Assembly (NCBI GenBank): GCA_012026795.1
Contig: VEPM01000008.1
Location: 100,099 to 164,098 of the forward strand
Origin: Candidatus Methanoperedens sp.
Lineage (GTDB): Archaea > Halobacteriota > Methanosarcinia > Methanosarcinales > Methanoperedenaceae
DNA length: 64,000 nt
Direction: 5' to 3'
This document shows, piece by piece, positions 18,766 through 28,575 of the stretch (position 1 is its first letter; each line of letters opens with the position of its first letter). Both the position numbers and the translations under genes were made by a program. A model generated the notes under the pieces. The model did no database searches. It worked only from the letters and a program-made list of their open reading frames with translations, and was not told where the DNA came from.

Positions 18766-19794
18766 TTAAAGTTTTCCTTTCTTCCTTAGAAGCTCAGCAT
18801 TCAGGACACTTGCACCTGCTGCGCCTCTTATGGTATTATGGCCCATGCAGATGTATCGTATGCCTGGCCGTATGCGTCCGACAGAAACTGTCATGCCCCC
18901 TCCGATATTCCTGTCCATGCGAGGCTGCGGTCTGTCTTTTTCTTCCTTTACTTCGATCACTGGTGTGGGTTCTGTCGGCAATTCGGATAAACCTGGATCA
19001 AAATCAAGGAATGCCTGTTTAACGTCATCAATTGAGGGATTATCTGCCATTTCCACCCATACAGCCTCAGTATGCCCATCTATAACCATAACACGATTGC
19101 AGCTTGCGCTTACCTTGAATGGTGCATCAATTACCTCACTGCCGTTAAATTCTCCAAGCAGTTTCTTTGTCTCGGTTTCAACCTTTTCTTCTTCCTGGCC
19201 GATATAAGGAATAACATTATCAAGGATTGCCATTGATGGAACCCCATCATAACCTGCTCCCGAGATTGCCTGCATGGATGCAAGATATATTTTTTCAATA
19301 TTAAATCTGGCAAGCGGCCTCAGCGTGACGGCCATCATTATAGTCGTACAATTGGGATTTGTGACAACATATCCGTCCCATTTACGCTTATCCTGCTGAA
19401 TATCTATCAGGCCAAGATGCCCGGGATTGACTTCAGGAATGACAAGAGGAACGTCTTTCACCATACGTAAAGCGCTTGCATTACTTGCGACAACAAAACC
19501 CGCTTTTGCAAATTCAGGCTCGACAGTTTTGGCAAGGTCAGTGGGAAGAGCAGAAAAAACAATATCTGCATCAACCTTCTTTGGATCAACAGGCACAACT
19601 TCCATATCGCCGACGTTTTCAGGGATTTTACTTTCAAGCCTCCAGCTGGCAGCATCACCATATTTTTTTCCTGCGCTTTTGTCTGAAGCTGCCAGAGATG
19701 TCAATTCAAACCATGGATGTTTGCTCAACAGTTCTATAAATCGCTGTCCTACATTGCCTGTTGCTCCAAGGACTCCTGCTTTTATTTTTTGCAT
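18766..19794 (-). CDS. asd: Aspartate-semialdehyde dehydrogenase
   Basis: 342 residues from the ATG at 19794 ([19 protein letters not shown]). The NADP-binding GATGNVG loop, the active-site Cys in NPNCTTIMM and the GHTEAV region match the archaeal/fungal Asd class. It reduces aspartyl phosphate to aspartate semialdehyde for threonine, methionine and lysine. The start lies one base after the stop of the ferredoxin gene (TGATATG), so both are coupled; the upstream ATG/other in-frame start would run through that gene and is rejected. Confidence 0.92.
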   Translation of the reverse strand: MQKIKAGVLGATGNVGQRFIELLSKHPWFELTSLAASDKSAGKKYGDAASWRLESKIPENVGDMEVVPVDPKKVDADIVFSALPTDLAKTVEPEFAKAGFVVASNASALRMVKDVPLVIPEVNPGHLGLIDIQQDKRKWDGYVVTNPNCTTIMMAVTLRPLARFNIEKIYLASMQAISGAGYDGVPSMAILDNVIPYIGQEEEKVETETKKLLGEFNGSEVIDAPFKVSASCNRVMVIDGHTEAVWVEMADNPSIDDVKQAFLDFDPGLSELPTEPTPVIEVKEEKDRPQPRMDRNIGGGMTVSVGRIRPGIRYICMGHNTIRGAAGASVLNAELLRKKGKL

Positions 19795-19795
19795 A

Positions 19796-19969
19796 TCATT
19801 CCATCGAAATAGCACTGCTCGGGCAGGCATCAACACAGGTGCCGCATTCGGTGCACTCTTCCGGGTCTACTTTTGCCTTGTCATCTTTCAGTTCGATCGC
19901 AGTTGCAGGGCATTCATCAACGCATGTTCCACAACCGGTACATTCATCATTGTTTACTTTTGCTGCCAT
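19796..19969 (-). CDS. 2[4Fe-4S] ferredoxin (57 aa)
   Basis: 57 residues: [20 protein letters not shown], then a second motif [12 protein letters not shown], the two CX2CX2CX3C sites of a small bacterial-type ferredoxin. The ATG at 19969 follows an AGGTGAC Shine-Dalgarno. Its stop is immediately followed by the asd ATG, so it heads a ferredoxin-asd operon. It is a low-potential electron carrier; why it is coupled to asd is not known. It may serve the reductive homocysteine step described for methanogens that starts from aspartate semialdehyde, which is inference. Confidence 0.92.
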   Translation of the reverse strand: MAAKVNNDECTGCGTCVDECPATAIELKDDKAKVDPEECTECGTCVDACPSSAISME

Positions 19970-20070
19970 TTAAGTCACCTTTTGCCTACCATTGAATACG
20001 TAAAATATAAACATAACGGTTTGACTCAAATGAAAGTCTAAATATACACCAAAGTCTTTTTAAGTGGTCT

Positions 20071-21216
20071 ATGTTAGCCCGCAGAACCGGTTATTTTGTC
20101 GAGTCGGTCATTCGAGATATGACACGCCTTTCATTAAAACATAATGCAATCAATCTTGCGCAGGGGTTTCCCGACTTTCCTGCCCCGATTACGCTAAAGC
20201 AAGCAGCAGCCACCGCGATCATGGAAGATTATAACCAGTATTCTGTCACCTGGGGAGCAAAAGACCTGAGGGATGAGATATCACGAAAAGCACGGGAATA
20301 TAATCATATCGAAGCGGACCCTGAAAGTGAGATCACTCTGACTTGCGGGTCTACCGAAGCAATGATGGCATCAATGCTTGCCCTGATAAATGAAGGCGAC
20401 GAAGCAATAATATTTGAGCCATTCTACGAGAACTACGGGCCGGATGCCGCTGTTTCGGGGGCTGTTCCGAGATTTGTGCCCCTTAATGATGATAACAGCA
20501 TCGATGAAGATGCCCTTGAATCTGCATTCAACAGGAAAACACGTGTCATAATCCTCAATACGCCCAACAATCCCTGCGGAAAGGTTTTCACAAAAGGCGA
20601 GCTGAAAATGATCGCCGACCTTTGCGTTGACAATGATGTCATTGCGGTTACTGATGAAATATATGAACACATCCTTTATGACAACAGGAAGCATATCAGT
20701 ATCGCGTCCCTTGATGGTATGAGAGACAGGACAATAACGATAAGCGGGTTCTCAAAAACCTACAGCGTCACAGGATGGCGTATCGGCTACGCCCTTGCTG
20801 AAAAGAGTCTGACATCCGCAATAAGGAAGGTGCATGATTTTCTCACAGTCGGCGCACCTGCACCGCTCCAGCATGCATGCGTAACAGCATTGAGATACCC
20901 TGATTCTTATTATAAGGAGCTTGCAAGTATGTATGACGAAAAACGAAGGTTCCTCCATAGCGCTTTAATAAAAGCCGGATTCAAGTGCAATATGCCCGAA
21001 GGTGCATATTACATATTAGCTGACATCCCCGAAGGCGTAAATATGGATGATATGGCTTTTGCAAAATATATGGTAAGTGGAATCGGTGTGGCTGCTGTTC
21101 CCGGAAGCAGTTTCTACAAGAGCGAAGCAGGGAAACATAAATTACGCTTTACCTTTTCCAAAAAGGATGAGACGCTCATGGAAGCGGCGCAGCGGCTTGA
21201 TAAGCTGGAGATTTAA
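20071..21216 (+). CDS. PLP-dependent class I/II aminotransferase
   Basis: 381 residues of the aspartate aminotransferase fold: INLAQGFPDFPAP near the start, the NTPNNPCGKVF segment, and the PLP Lys in SGFSKTYSVTGWRIGY. The C-terminal domain has YYILADIPEG and a final Arg in KLRFTFSKKDE. It exchanges amino and keto groups of an unknown amino acid pair (aspartate, aromatic or kynurenine-type members share these motifs). It is divergent from ferredoxin-asd, so a role in aspartate-family metabolism is possible. Confidence 0.85.
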   Translation: MLARRTGYFVESVIRDMTRLSLKHNAINLAQGFPDFPAPITLKQAAATAIMEDYNQYSVTWGAKDLRDEISRKAREYNHIEADPESEITLTCGSTEAMMASMLALINEGDEAIIFEPFYENYGPDAAVSGAVPRFVPLNDDNSIDEDALESAFNRKTRVIILNTPNNPCGKVFTKGELKMIADLCVDNDVIAVTDEIYEHILYDNRKHISIASLDGMRDRTITISGFSKTYSVTGWRIGYALAEKSLTSAIRKVHDFLTVGAPAPLQHACVTALRYPDSYYKELASMYDEKRRFLHSALIKAGFKCNMPEGAYYILADIPEGVNMDDMAFAKYMVSGIGVAAVPGSSFYKSEAGKHKLRFTFSKKDETLMEAAQRLDKLEI

Positions 21217-21431
21217 TAAAATAAGTGTTTTTAATAGAAGAACATTTGGTTTCTGTTCTTAAAAAAGTTTGTTTCAGAACAGTTCACTAAAGGTTTCTAT
21301 ACTACAATTGTAGCTCGTCAAGGCGCAACTTAATGAACTGCGATTGTTTGGACTCAAAAATTTAGAAACTGATTAATACCATAGAAAGAACACTCATAAG
21401 CTATTTGTATAATAATATTAATCTTGTTGGC

Positions 21432-23348
21432 GTGAAGCTACTTTCATTTGAGATCAAAAATTACAAGTGCATTGAATCGGTTATAGTTCCCGAATGCTTA
21501 AATTTGACAAATTTCATTGGCAGAAATAGTGGTGGAAAAACTAGCATTTTTGAAGCTCTTAAATATATCAGGAAAATTCACCAACCTCTTGAAGAAGCTG
21601 TCATGAGAGAGATTGTTCATGGAGGTATTGGAAAGTATGATAGTAAATTTATAATTATATCTTATTTATTTGAAATTCCTGAAAACTTAAGAAGGGAATA
21701 TATCATTCATTTCCTTAACGTTGCTGAAAGTGCTTATACAATCCTTGTTGGTACTAATCTTTTTAAAAAAGTAGAAATTAAAATCAAATTAAGAGTAAGA
21801 GGAACCGAAAATCCCCTAACAAGTTTAGATAATATGTTTATATTAGATTCAATGAATATTTCTAATTCAAAAGGTGAATTTGTTCCCATTTTTATAGACT
21901 ATATTCCAGATCAACAATTGATACGTTTTAGCTTATTTCAATTTATCCAAAATCCACAACCACGTCAGTTAACTTCGGCGATAATTGATAATGAGCTTAG
22001 AGAAGCTTTAGGGAAAAAATCTGGAAATAGAATAGATCAAAGATTAGGGAGTAGTTCATCTCTGCAGGGAAAAATAATTCACGAAATTATTAACACTATA
22101 AAATCGATCAGTGCAATCAGAGAGAGCAACAAACGAATTGGCATGGAATTTAAGGAAAATGTGGGGGAACGAGGAAGCGACCTTGTTGGATTAATGGATA
22201 CATTATTTAGAAAAAATCATAATAGGTTTCTTCATATCGTGGATATATGTAAAAAAATCTTTCCCGATATTATCGATATACATCCTGATCCACTCCCAGG
22301 TAATCAAGTTAGGATTGTAGTGAAAAAAAGACTTCTTCAAAATGAAATTGATTTGGCACAAGAAGGTTCTGGAATAGATCAGCTTTTTATAATAATCTGG
22401 TCAATTGCCACCGCTGAAAAGGGTACTATATGGTTCTTGGATGAACCAGAATTGCATTTACATCCAGGAGCGCAGAAATTATTATATGACTTTTTCCACG
22501 AAGAATCTGAAAATGGAAAACAAATATTAGTAGCTACACATTCAATGGTCTTTATTCACAACAGTAAACCCGAAGAAATTTACATGATGGTGGATAACGA
22601 AGGCAAAACACAAGCAATTCGAATGTCTGATTTAGTTCCACCTGAACGAAGGACCTCAACAGAGGGTATAAATAAAATTAGAAATGAGATTTATAAAGTT
22701 CTTGGTTATGAGCCAATATTTTCATTTGAACCTAAAACTGTCGCCTTCATCGAAGGCTCTGCAGATGAAGGTATTATAAAAGCATTTGCCAAAACATTAT
22801 TTAATAAAGAGATTGATGAAAATTCATCACGATTTGTAATTGCAGGAAGCTCCGGTGCCTTAGAATCTTATGGGCCGATGCTTGTTTATGCAATGATGGG
22901 GAAAAAAGTAATAATAATTAGAGATAACGATACAGCAAAATCGACAGAATTAAAAGATAAAATGCTTCGATTAGAAACACAATATAGAAAACAAGCAAGA
23001 ATTAATACACCAATCTTATCCGATGAAAACTTTTATTTTTACCCTGATAACGTAAGTTCGATTGAATATTACTTATTAGATGCAAAGGCTATTGTTGAAT
23101 CATACAATTTACCAGAACCAGAGAGAGAAGTAAAAATTAAAGAAATTTCAGATGAAATAGAGAGAACAAAAAGAACCCCAAGGCAAGGAAAATTCAGGGC
23201 GAAAACTTTTTTAGATTCATTATGTAAGCAATATTTTGGCTCATATAAAGAGGTTGATAACGCTATAGCTATTGCTGAGAGGATACCTAAAGAGGTTATA
23301 GAAACATATCCAGAACTTGTTACATTAATAAATAGAATATGCAGTTAA
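21432..23348 (+). CDS. OLD-family ATPase/TOPRIM nuclease
   Basis: 638 residues from GTG 21432 (MKLLSFEIKNYKCIE, the usual N-terminus of the family); a TTG at 21405 is the alternative. ATPase part: Walker A GRNSGGKTS, signature region AQEGSGIDQLF, Walker B WFLDEPELHLHPG. TOPRIM part: FIEGSADEGII with the catalytic Glu and IIRDNDTAKS with the acidic pair. OLD nucleases act in phage or plasmid defence or DNA repair. No UvrD-like helicase (GajB) or reverse transcriptase is adjacent, so this looks like a stand-alone class 1 member. The gene is clearly AT-richer than its flanks, which suggests transfer. Confidence 0.88.
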   Translation: MKLLSFEIKNYKCIESVIVPECLNLTNFIGRNSGGKTSIFEALKYIRKIHQPLEEAVMREIVHGGIGKYDSKFIIISYLFEIPENLRREYIIHFLNVAESAYTILVGTNLFKKVEIKIKLRVRGTENPLTSLDNMFILDSMNISNSKGEFVPIFIDYIPDQQLIRFSLFQFIQNPQPRQLTSAIIDNELREALGKKSGNRIDQRLGSSSSLQGKIIHEIINTIKSISAIRESNKRIGMEFKENVGERGSDLVGLMDTLFRKNHNRFLHIVDICKKIFPDIIDIHPDPLPGNQVRIVVKKRLLQNEIDLAQEGSGIDQLFIIIWSIATAEKGTIWFLDEPELHLHPGAQKLLYDFFHEESENGKQILVATHSMVFIHNSKPEEIYMMVDNEGKTQAIRMSDLVPPERRTSTEGINKIRNEIYKVLGYEPIFSFEPKTVAFIEGSADEGIIKAFAKTLFNKEIDENSSRFVIAGSSGALESYGPMLVYAMMGKKVIIIRDNDTAKSTELKDKMLRLETQYRKQARINTPILSDENFYFYPDNVSSIEYYLLDAKAIVESYNLPEPEREVKIKEISDEIERTKRTPRQGKFRAKTFLDSLCKQYFGSYKEVDNAIAIAERIPKEVIETYPELVTLINRICS

Positions 23349-23400
23349 TTATAATAAAATAACCCTTTAAGAATAAAATAAACTACACAATAGGAACAAA

Positions 23401-24012
23401 ATGAAAACCATTATCATCGACTATGGACTCGGTAACCTTCGAAGCATCGAAAAAGCCCTTCAATACGTTGGCGCAGAGGTTGAAATATCAAAAGAAGCAC
23501 ACGTAATAGACAAGGCCGATGCACTTATTCTTCCAGGTGTAGGTGCATTTCGCGATGCTATGATGCATTTTTCAACGCTTGAACGTGTGGTAAAAGACGC
23601 GGTTGATGAGGGAAAACCGCTTCTCGGGATTTGCCTGGGAATGCAAATGCTGGCCACAGAAAGTGAAGAAGGGGGCCTGCATAAGGGCATTGATATAATC
23701 CCGGGGCGCGTAACTCGTTTTCCCGCTTCTGAATTAAAGGTACCGCACATGGGATGGAATTCTCTTATCAAAAAGAAGGACATACCATTATTGAGAGGGA
23801 TTGATAATGGTTCATTCGTATATTTTGTGCATTCGTTCCATGTGAGTACTGATGAAAAGTATGAAGTTGCCATGTGTGACTACGGGCTTCAATTCCCGGC
23901 GATTATTGCCAGCGAAGCAGGAAATGTGATCGGGACACAATTCCATCCGGAGAAAAGCGGTGTAACAGGACTTCGGATGCTTCGTAATTTTGTGGAGAAT
24001 TATGGACATTGA
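23401..24012 (+). CDS. hisH: Imidazole glycerol phosphate synthase, glutaminase subunit
   Basis: 203 residues, class I glutamine amidotransferase: DYGLGNLRSIEKAL, the nucleophile Cys in LLGICLGMQML, and His-Glu in QFHPEKSG. HisH supplies ammonia to HisF for histidine and AICAR formation. No other his gene is in the window. The final 11 bases overlap the next gene. Confidence 0.93.
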   Translation: MKTIIIDYGLGNLRSIEKALQYVGAEVEISKEAHVIDKADALILPGVGAFRDAMMHFSTLERVVKDAVDEGKPLLGICLGMQMLATESEEGGLHKGIDIIPGRVTRFPASELKVPHMGWNSLIKKKDIPLLRGIDNGSFVYFVHSFHVSTDEKYEVAMCDYGLQFPAIIASEAGNVIGTQFHPEKSGVTGLRMLRNFVENYGH

Positions 24013-25321
24013 AGGATACGCAAAACGCGGTCTGATTCGTGGTGATAAGTCGTTAAAAGAGAAGCTTATACAAAGGATCCTTGAAATAAAAAATATCTCA
24101 CAAAAGCATGCCGATGAAATAGCAAGTGCAGTAATAGTTGAGGCCAGAGCTACCCTTGATCCGAAATCTGAAATCATAAAACCCATATATTCCGGTGTAA
24201 CAATGGGAGATTTCGGTGTGGGCTCACGCGGCATGGGGGATTTCTATACTCATGAGAAGATTGCGGAAGTGATAGGAAAGACCTCGGCTGTTGTGGATTC
24301 ATCGCATCTTGATGATTCAGGGGTTGTGCGGGCCGCAGGGCAGTATCTTGTGGTCACGATCGACGGGATGCATTCGCGCCTTTCGGATTTTCCTTTCCTT
24401 GCAGGATTCCATGTTGCCCGTGCAGCGCTTCGTGATGTATATGTGATGGGCGCGCGTCCTGTGGCGATGCTTTCAGATATACATGTGGCAGATGATGGGG
24501 ATGTGGCAAAGATCTTCGACCATATTGCCGGAATTACTACTGTTTCAGGATTGACAGGCATTCCTCTTATTACAGGCAGCACTCTGCGAATAGGCGGTGA
24601 CATGGTGATCGGTGAACGGATGACAGGCGGGGTTGGCGCTGTTGGTTTGGCAGAGAAGCTCACTGCACGCATCCAGGCAAAGCCCGGAGATATCATAATC
24701 ATGACAGAAGGAGCAGGAGGAGGTACTATTTCTACGACTGCGCTTTATTACGGGATGCATGAGCTTGTGGATGAGACTGTTAACCTCAAGTTCATAGATG
24801 CCTGCGAGGCGCTCCTTGATGCAGGATTGGTTGAAAAAATACATGCAATGACCGATGTGACAAATGGCGGAGTACGCGGGGATGCTAAGGAAATAGCAAG
24901 AACAGCACAGGTTAAACTCGTTTTTGAAGAAGAGAAATTACGTGCGCTTGTGAATGAAAAAGTGCTTAAGATGCTTGAAAAGCTTGAAATAGATTATCTT
25001 GGGGTTTCGCTTGATGCGCTTTTAATAATAGCGCCGCCTGAGTATGCTGATAATATCCTGGAATGCGTGCAAAGAAAAGGTGTTGCTATTGATATTGTCG
25101 GAAAAGTCGTGGATGGGGAAGGGGCAGAACTGATAGTAGATGGCAAACCAAATGATTTCACACCGCGCTTCCGGGAATCTGCATATACGCCAATAAAGAA
25201 GCTGGTTGGTGAGAAGACCCCGAAGAATTTTGATAAGATGAAGAAAGCAGTAGATGAGGCTGCGGTGCAGGCCATTGAGAAGAAGAAACGTGTTGTGGAA
25301 ATATTGGAAAATAAAAGATAG
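24002..25321 (+). CDS. AIR synthase-related (PurM/HypE/SelD superfamily) protein
   Basis: 439 residues from the ATG at 24002 (MDIEGYAKRGLIRGD), which follows GTGGAG and overlaps hisH; the upstream TTG at 23990 is rejected. PurM-like fold: an ATP-binding segment with VVTIDGMHSRLSDFPFLAG, ARAALRDVYVMGARP, and the Gly-rich MTEGAGGGTIST and TDVTNGGVRGDA. Members of this archaeal group are often annotated as HypE-like hydrogenase maturation factors, but no hydrogenase gene is nearby. Likely an ATP-dependent activation enzyme of unknown substrate. A charged coiled end (KKAVDEAAVQAIEKKKR) closes it. Confidence 0.8.
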   Translation: MDIEGYAKRGLIRGDKSLKEKLIQRILEIKNISQKHADEIASAVIVEARATLDPKSEIIKPIYSGVTMGDFGVGSRGMGDFYTHEKIAEVIGKTSAVVDSSHLDDSGVVRAAGQYLVVTIDGMHSRLSDFPFLAGFHVARAALRDVYVMGARPVAMLSDIHVADDGDVAKIFDHIAGITTVSGLTGIPLITGSTLRIGGDMVIGERMTGGVGAVGLAEKLTARIQAKPGDIIIMTEGAGGGTISTTALYYGMHELVDETVNLKFIDACEALLDAGLVEKIHAMTDVTNGGVRGDAKEIARTAQVKLVFEEEKLRALVNEKVLKMLEKLEIDYLGVSLDALLIIAPPEYADNILECVQRKGVAIDIVGKVVDGEGAELIVDGKPNDFTPRFRESAYTPIKKLVGEKTPKNFDKMKKAVDEAAVQAIEKKKRVVEILENKR

Positions 25322-25415
25322 ATATGTATCAAAATATATATTACTTTATATATTACTTTTACTGTTTTACCAACCTCAAAACTTATGATAGTAATGATTG
25401 ATTTAATATTGATGA

Positions 25416-26663
25416 TCATACCGTTCTCCCGCCTTTTGCCGACCACACGAACACGCCCGTTATTACGAGCGCAAGCACAAAACTCGCATAAAAGCCGGCA
25501 GCGAACCCTGCCACTGTAATGATCATACCGGTCACGAGCGGGCCTGTTGAGTGCCCGATATCCATCGTCGATGACAATGCCCCCATGGATGCGCCGATCT
25601 CTTCCCTTCTGGCAATATCGGCGACATACGCGCTTGTAGCTACAGTGGACAGTGAAATGCCAAGGCCTGTCCCGATACTGATCGCGATGAACTGGGGGAA
25701 GGATGAAGAGAGAGAAATGGCCCCAATAGATATCCCTGACAGGAGGAGACCTGTGCATATCTGCATGCGCTTATCAATGCGATCAGCGATCCAGCCGAAT
25801 ACTGGTTTTGTGGTTGCGATCAGTAACACCTGCACCGCAAAGATGATGCCTGTTTGATAAGGATCAATACCCCTGGATGCGAGGAATAACGGCAGGAATG
25901 TTTCGAATGTTCCGAACGCAAAATAGGTCGCCATATCGACAAGAGCGATCGCACGAAGCCTGCGGTGGGAAAAGAAATTAACAAAGCTCTTCCTGAATAC
26001 AGACAGGGTGATAACTTTCAGCGGCCTGTCGTTCCTCTCACTGTAGAACAGGGTCATCACAAAGACAGGAACCGCAGCCAGCGTGGCAGCAATATAGACC
26101 ATCCGGAACCGAAATATACCAGGGTACGCAGCAAAGAATGAAAGGATCATGCCCCCGGCAAGAGGCGCAATAGTCCTGCCAATCAGGGTTGAGGATGCGT
26201 ACTTACCGAGCATCTCTCCTTTTTTGTCAAAGAACCGTTCAACAATGATAGCAGAGATAACAGGACCCAGGATTGCAGTCGCAGTACCATGGAAGAACCG
26301 GACAGGGATCATCCAGAGGGGCGCTTCAATGAACAGGTATAGCAGCGGTGCGGTCATGAATATCGCTCCCGCAGTTATAAGCAGGCGTCGCCTTCCGAGA
26401 CGGTCCGAGAGGACACCGACCGGAAAGCTGAACAGGATGCCTGCAAACGGTGATATCGCGGAAATCAGGCCGATCACTGCATCGCTTGACCCGATCGATT
26501 GCATAAAAAGGGGGAGCACAGGGTTTTTCGAGATCGTGGTTGAAAAAATCGCAAAAAAACCCAGAAGAGAGATGTAGTACATCAATCGGCGGTCGGTGGG
26601 TGTTGATGCTTGTGTTTCATCGGGTTCCGGGATTGTATTTGATTGCTTCAATTTAAGACTCAT
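25416..26663 (-). CDS. MFS transporter (drug/solute efflux type)
   Basis: 415 residues from the ATG at 26663; an in-frame TTG at 26681 is the alternative. Twelve hydrophobic segments with the MFS loop 2-3 motif GVLSDRLGRRRLLI and its repeat GWIADRIDKRMQI in the second half, which makes it a DHA1-like member. The substrate is unknown. It is convergent with the PurM-like gene. Confidence 0.85.
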   Translation of the reverse strand: MSLKLKQSNTIPEPDETQASTPTDRRLMYYISLLGFFAIFSTTISKNPVLPLFMQSIGSSDAVIGLISAISPFAGILFSFPVGVLSDRLGRRRLLITAGAIFMTAPLLYLFIEAPLWMIPVRFFHGTATAILGPVISAIIVERFFDKKGEMLGKYASSTLIGRTIAPLAGGMILSFFAAYPGIFRFRMVYIAATLAAVPVFVMTLFYSERNDRPLKVITLSVFRKSFVNFFSHRRLRAIALVDMATYFAFGTFETFLPLFLASRGIDPYQTGIIFAVQVLLIATTKPVFGWIADRIDKRMQICTGLLLSGISIGAISLSSSFPQFIAISIGTGLGISLSTVATSAYVADIARREEIGASMGALSSTMDIGHSTGPLVTGMIITVAGFAAGFYASFVLALVITGVFVWSAKGGRTV

Positions 26664-26762
26664 TTTGAATGTTTTTGGCAATTAAGCTTTTTCCTGACAA
26701 AGTTGTTTGGATTCAAGTCCGTAATGGCAGATAATCCGCTGGTTAAGAAAAACTGTGATAAA

Positions 26763-26796
26763 ACGCTGATGACACTGATGGCGCGGATACAAACAA
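26763..26796. repeat. Degenerate one-armed copy of the CGGAT palindrome
   Basis: The stretch AACGCTGATGACACTGATGG followed by CGCGGATAC resembles one arm of the 86-nt palindrome at 9725-9810 (GATGACACGGAT pattern). No second arm is present. It lies in the 171-base gap before the isomerase small-subunit gene's 3' end, where no other gene is visible. Confidence 0.4.
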
Positions 26797-26834
26797 AATC
26801 TGATATTATTTCTTCACTATTTTTTAGCTATTTT

Positions 26835-27326
26835 TCATACCACACCAGCTCTTTTCCGGTGTTCCACCAATCCGCCATCAGCCAGTATTTCACGAAGGAA
26901 ATCAGGAAGTTTCGTTGCAGTATATTCCACGCCCTCATGCACAATTATTCCATTTTCCAGATCTATCTCTATTATATCTCCTTCTTTGCAACCGATCTTA
27001 GCTTCAATAATGGGCAGACCCACATTGATCGCATTCCTGAAAAATATCCTTGCGAATGATCCTGCCACCACACAGGCCACTCCCACATATTTTAATGCCA
27101 GCGGCGCCTGTTCGCGGGATGATCCGCATCCGAAATTCTCACCAGCCACTATTATATCTCCCTTCTGTACTTTTTTTGAGAACTGCGGGTCTATTCCTTC
27201 AAGGACATGTGCTGCGAATATATTCAAATCAGTAGTGCGAAGGTATTTTCCCGGAATAATTACGTCAGTATCTACATTGTCGCCGAATTTCCATACTTTT
27301 CCAGTGATTTTATTAATATTCGTCAT
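26835..27326 (-). CDS. Homoaconitase / 3-isopropylmalate dehydratase, small subunit
   Basis: 163 residues, the swivel domain of the aconitase superfamily: [17 protein letters not shown] at the start and [13 protein letters not shown] with the substrate-binding Arg. The loop tetrad is YLRT (residues 28-31). Work on the Methanocaldococcus enzymes associates Arg-Thr in this loop with homoaconitase and Val-Tyr with isopropylmalate isomerase, so this may be the AksE subunit of coenzyme B (2-oxosuberate) synthesis; leucine synthesis remains possible. The ATG overlaps the large-subunit stop (ATGA). Confidence 0.85.
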   Translation of the reverse strand: MTNINKITGKVWKFGDNVDTDVIIPGKYLRTTDLNIFAAHVLEGIDPQFSKKVQKGDIIVAGENFGCGSSREQAPLALKYVGVACVVAGSFARIFFRNAINVGLPIIEAKIGCKEGDIIEIDLENGIIVHEGVEYTATKLPDFLREILADGGLVEHRKRAGVV

Positions 27327-28570
27327 CTCAAAACCTCCCTCGGATCCGCTATCTTCCCACGCAATGCGCTTGCTGCTGCTGTTTCAGGCGACGAGAGGTA
27401 TATCAATCCACCTGCGCCCATACGTCCCTTGAAGTTACGGTTGGATGTTGAAAGGCAGGTCTCTCCTTCGCATATCACTCCCTGGTGGGCTCCAAGGCAC
27501 GGCCCGCATCCGGGTGGGGCGATAACAGCGCCTGCTTTCAGGAGAGCCGCAATTATTCCTGAGTTAGTGGCTTTTATTAGTACTGAACGCGAAGCCGGAA
27601 GAACAATTGTCCTGACTTTTACATGCTTTTTGTGCAGGATATTTGCAACAACCTGGAGGTCTTCGTATCTGCCATTCGTGCATGAACCTATGAAAACCTG
27701 GTCAAGAGGTGTCCCGGCGACTTCGCCTATATTGGAAACATTATCAACTTCATGCGGTTTTGCGATCTGCGGCTCAAGGTTTGACACATCATAATACAGA
27801 TCTTCGCAGTATGCTGCGTTGTCATCAGCATAAACAGGCTCGTATTTTTCTTTTGCCTTTCCCTTCAGGTAATCGAACGTTTTCTCATCTGCCGGCACTA
27901 TGCCGGTTTTTGCCCCCATTTCTATGGACATATTGCAAAGCGTCATGCGCTGTGCTATCGATAGATTACGGATCGTTTCTCCGTAATATTCGATGGCCTT
28001 ATAATTCGCGCCATCGGTTCCTATGTTTTTTATGATATTAAGTGTCAGGTCTTTTGCCGATATGCCCGGTGGGAGTTTTCCATCAACCGTTATCTTGATC
28101 GTATGCGGCACGCGAAGCCAGAGTTTTCCGGATACGAAAACTTCTGCCATGTCAGTTGCACCGACACCTGTTGAAAATGCCCCGAAAGCCCCGTATGTGC
28201 ATGAGTGCGAATCCGCGCCTATTATTAGTTTTCCAGGCATGGCAAATCCATTTTCAGGAAGCACCTGGTGACATATTCCTTCACCTATATCAAAGAAGTT
28301 AGTAATTCCCTGTTCGCGGACCCATTGTCTTATACCCTGATGCAGTTTTGCGCCAGTATCGGTATGAGCAGGCGTATAGTGATCAAACGGCACGATTATC
28401 CGGCCTGGATCCCATACTTTTTTTGCACTCATCTCTTTGAAGGCCTTTACGGCAAGAACACCCGTGCCGTCATGCGCCATTGCATAATCAATATTGGCAA
28501 TCACAAAATCATCTGCAACAGCTTGTTTTCCGGCTGCGCGGCTGAGTATTTTTTCGCTGATCGTTGGCAT
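27323..28570 (-). CDS. Homoaconitase / 3-isopropylmalate dehydratase, large subunit
   Basis: 415 residues: [41 protein letters not shown], and the [4Fe-4S] ligand regions with [13 protein letters not shown] and [13 protein letters not shown]. It is the catalytic subunit that isomerises 2-hydroxy to 3-hydroxy acids through dehydration and rehydration. It is translationally coupled to the small subunit. The C-terminal [15 protein letters not shown] is typical. Substrate is left open (isopropylmalate or homocitrate homologues) because the specificity signal lies in the small subunit. The S-layer gene ends 6 bases upstream of its start. Confidence 0.88.
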   Translation of the reverse strand: MPTISEKILSRAAGKQAVADDFVIANIDYAMAHDGTGVLAVKAFKEMSAKKVWDPGRIIVPFDHYTPAHTDTGAKLHQGIRQWVREQGITNFFDIGEGICHQVLPENGFAMPGKLIIGADSHSCTYGAFGAFSTGVGATDMAEVFVSGKLWLRVPHTIKITVDGKLPPGISAKDLTLNIIKNIGTDGANYKAIEYYGETIRNLSIAQRMTLCNMSIEMGAKTGIVPADEKTFDYLKGKAKEKYEPVYADDNAAYCEDLYYDVSNLEPQIAKPHEVDNVSNIGEVAGTPLDQVFIGSCTNGRYEDLQVVANILHKKHVKVRTIVLPASRSVLIKATNSGIIAALLKAGAVIAPPGCGPCLGAHQGVICEGETCLSTSNRNFKGRMGAGGLIYLSSPETAAASALRGKIADPREVLR

Positions 28571-28575
28571 GGTTA

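Noticed and set aside
21432..23348. Gabija system
   Set aside because: The OLD-type protein fits GajA, but no UvrD-like helicase (GajB) follows; hisH is the next gene.
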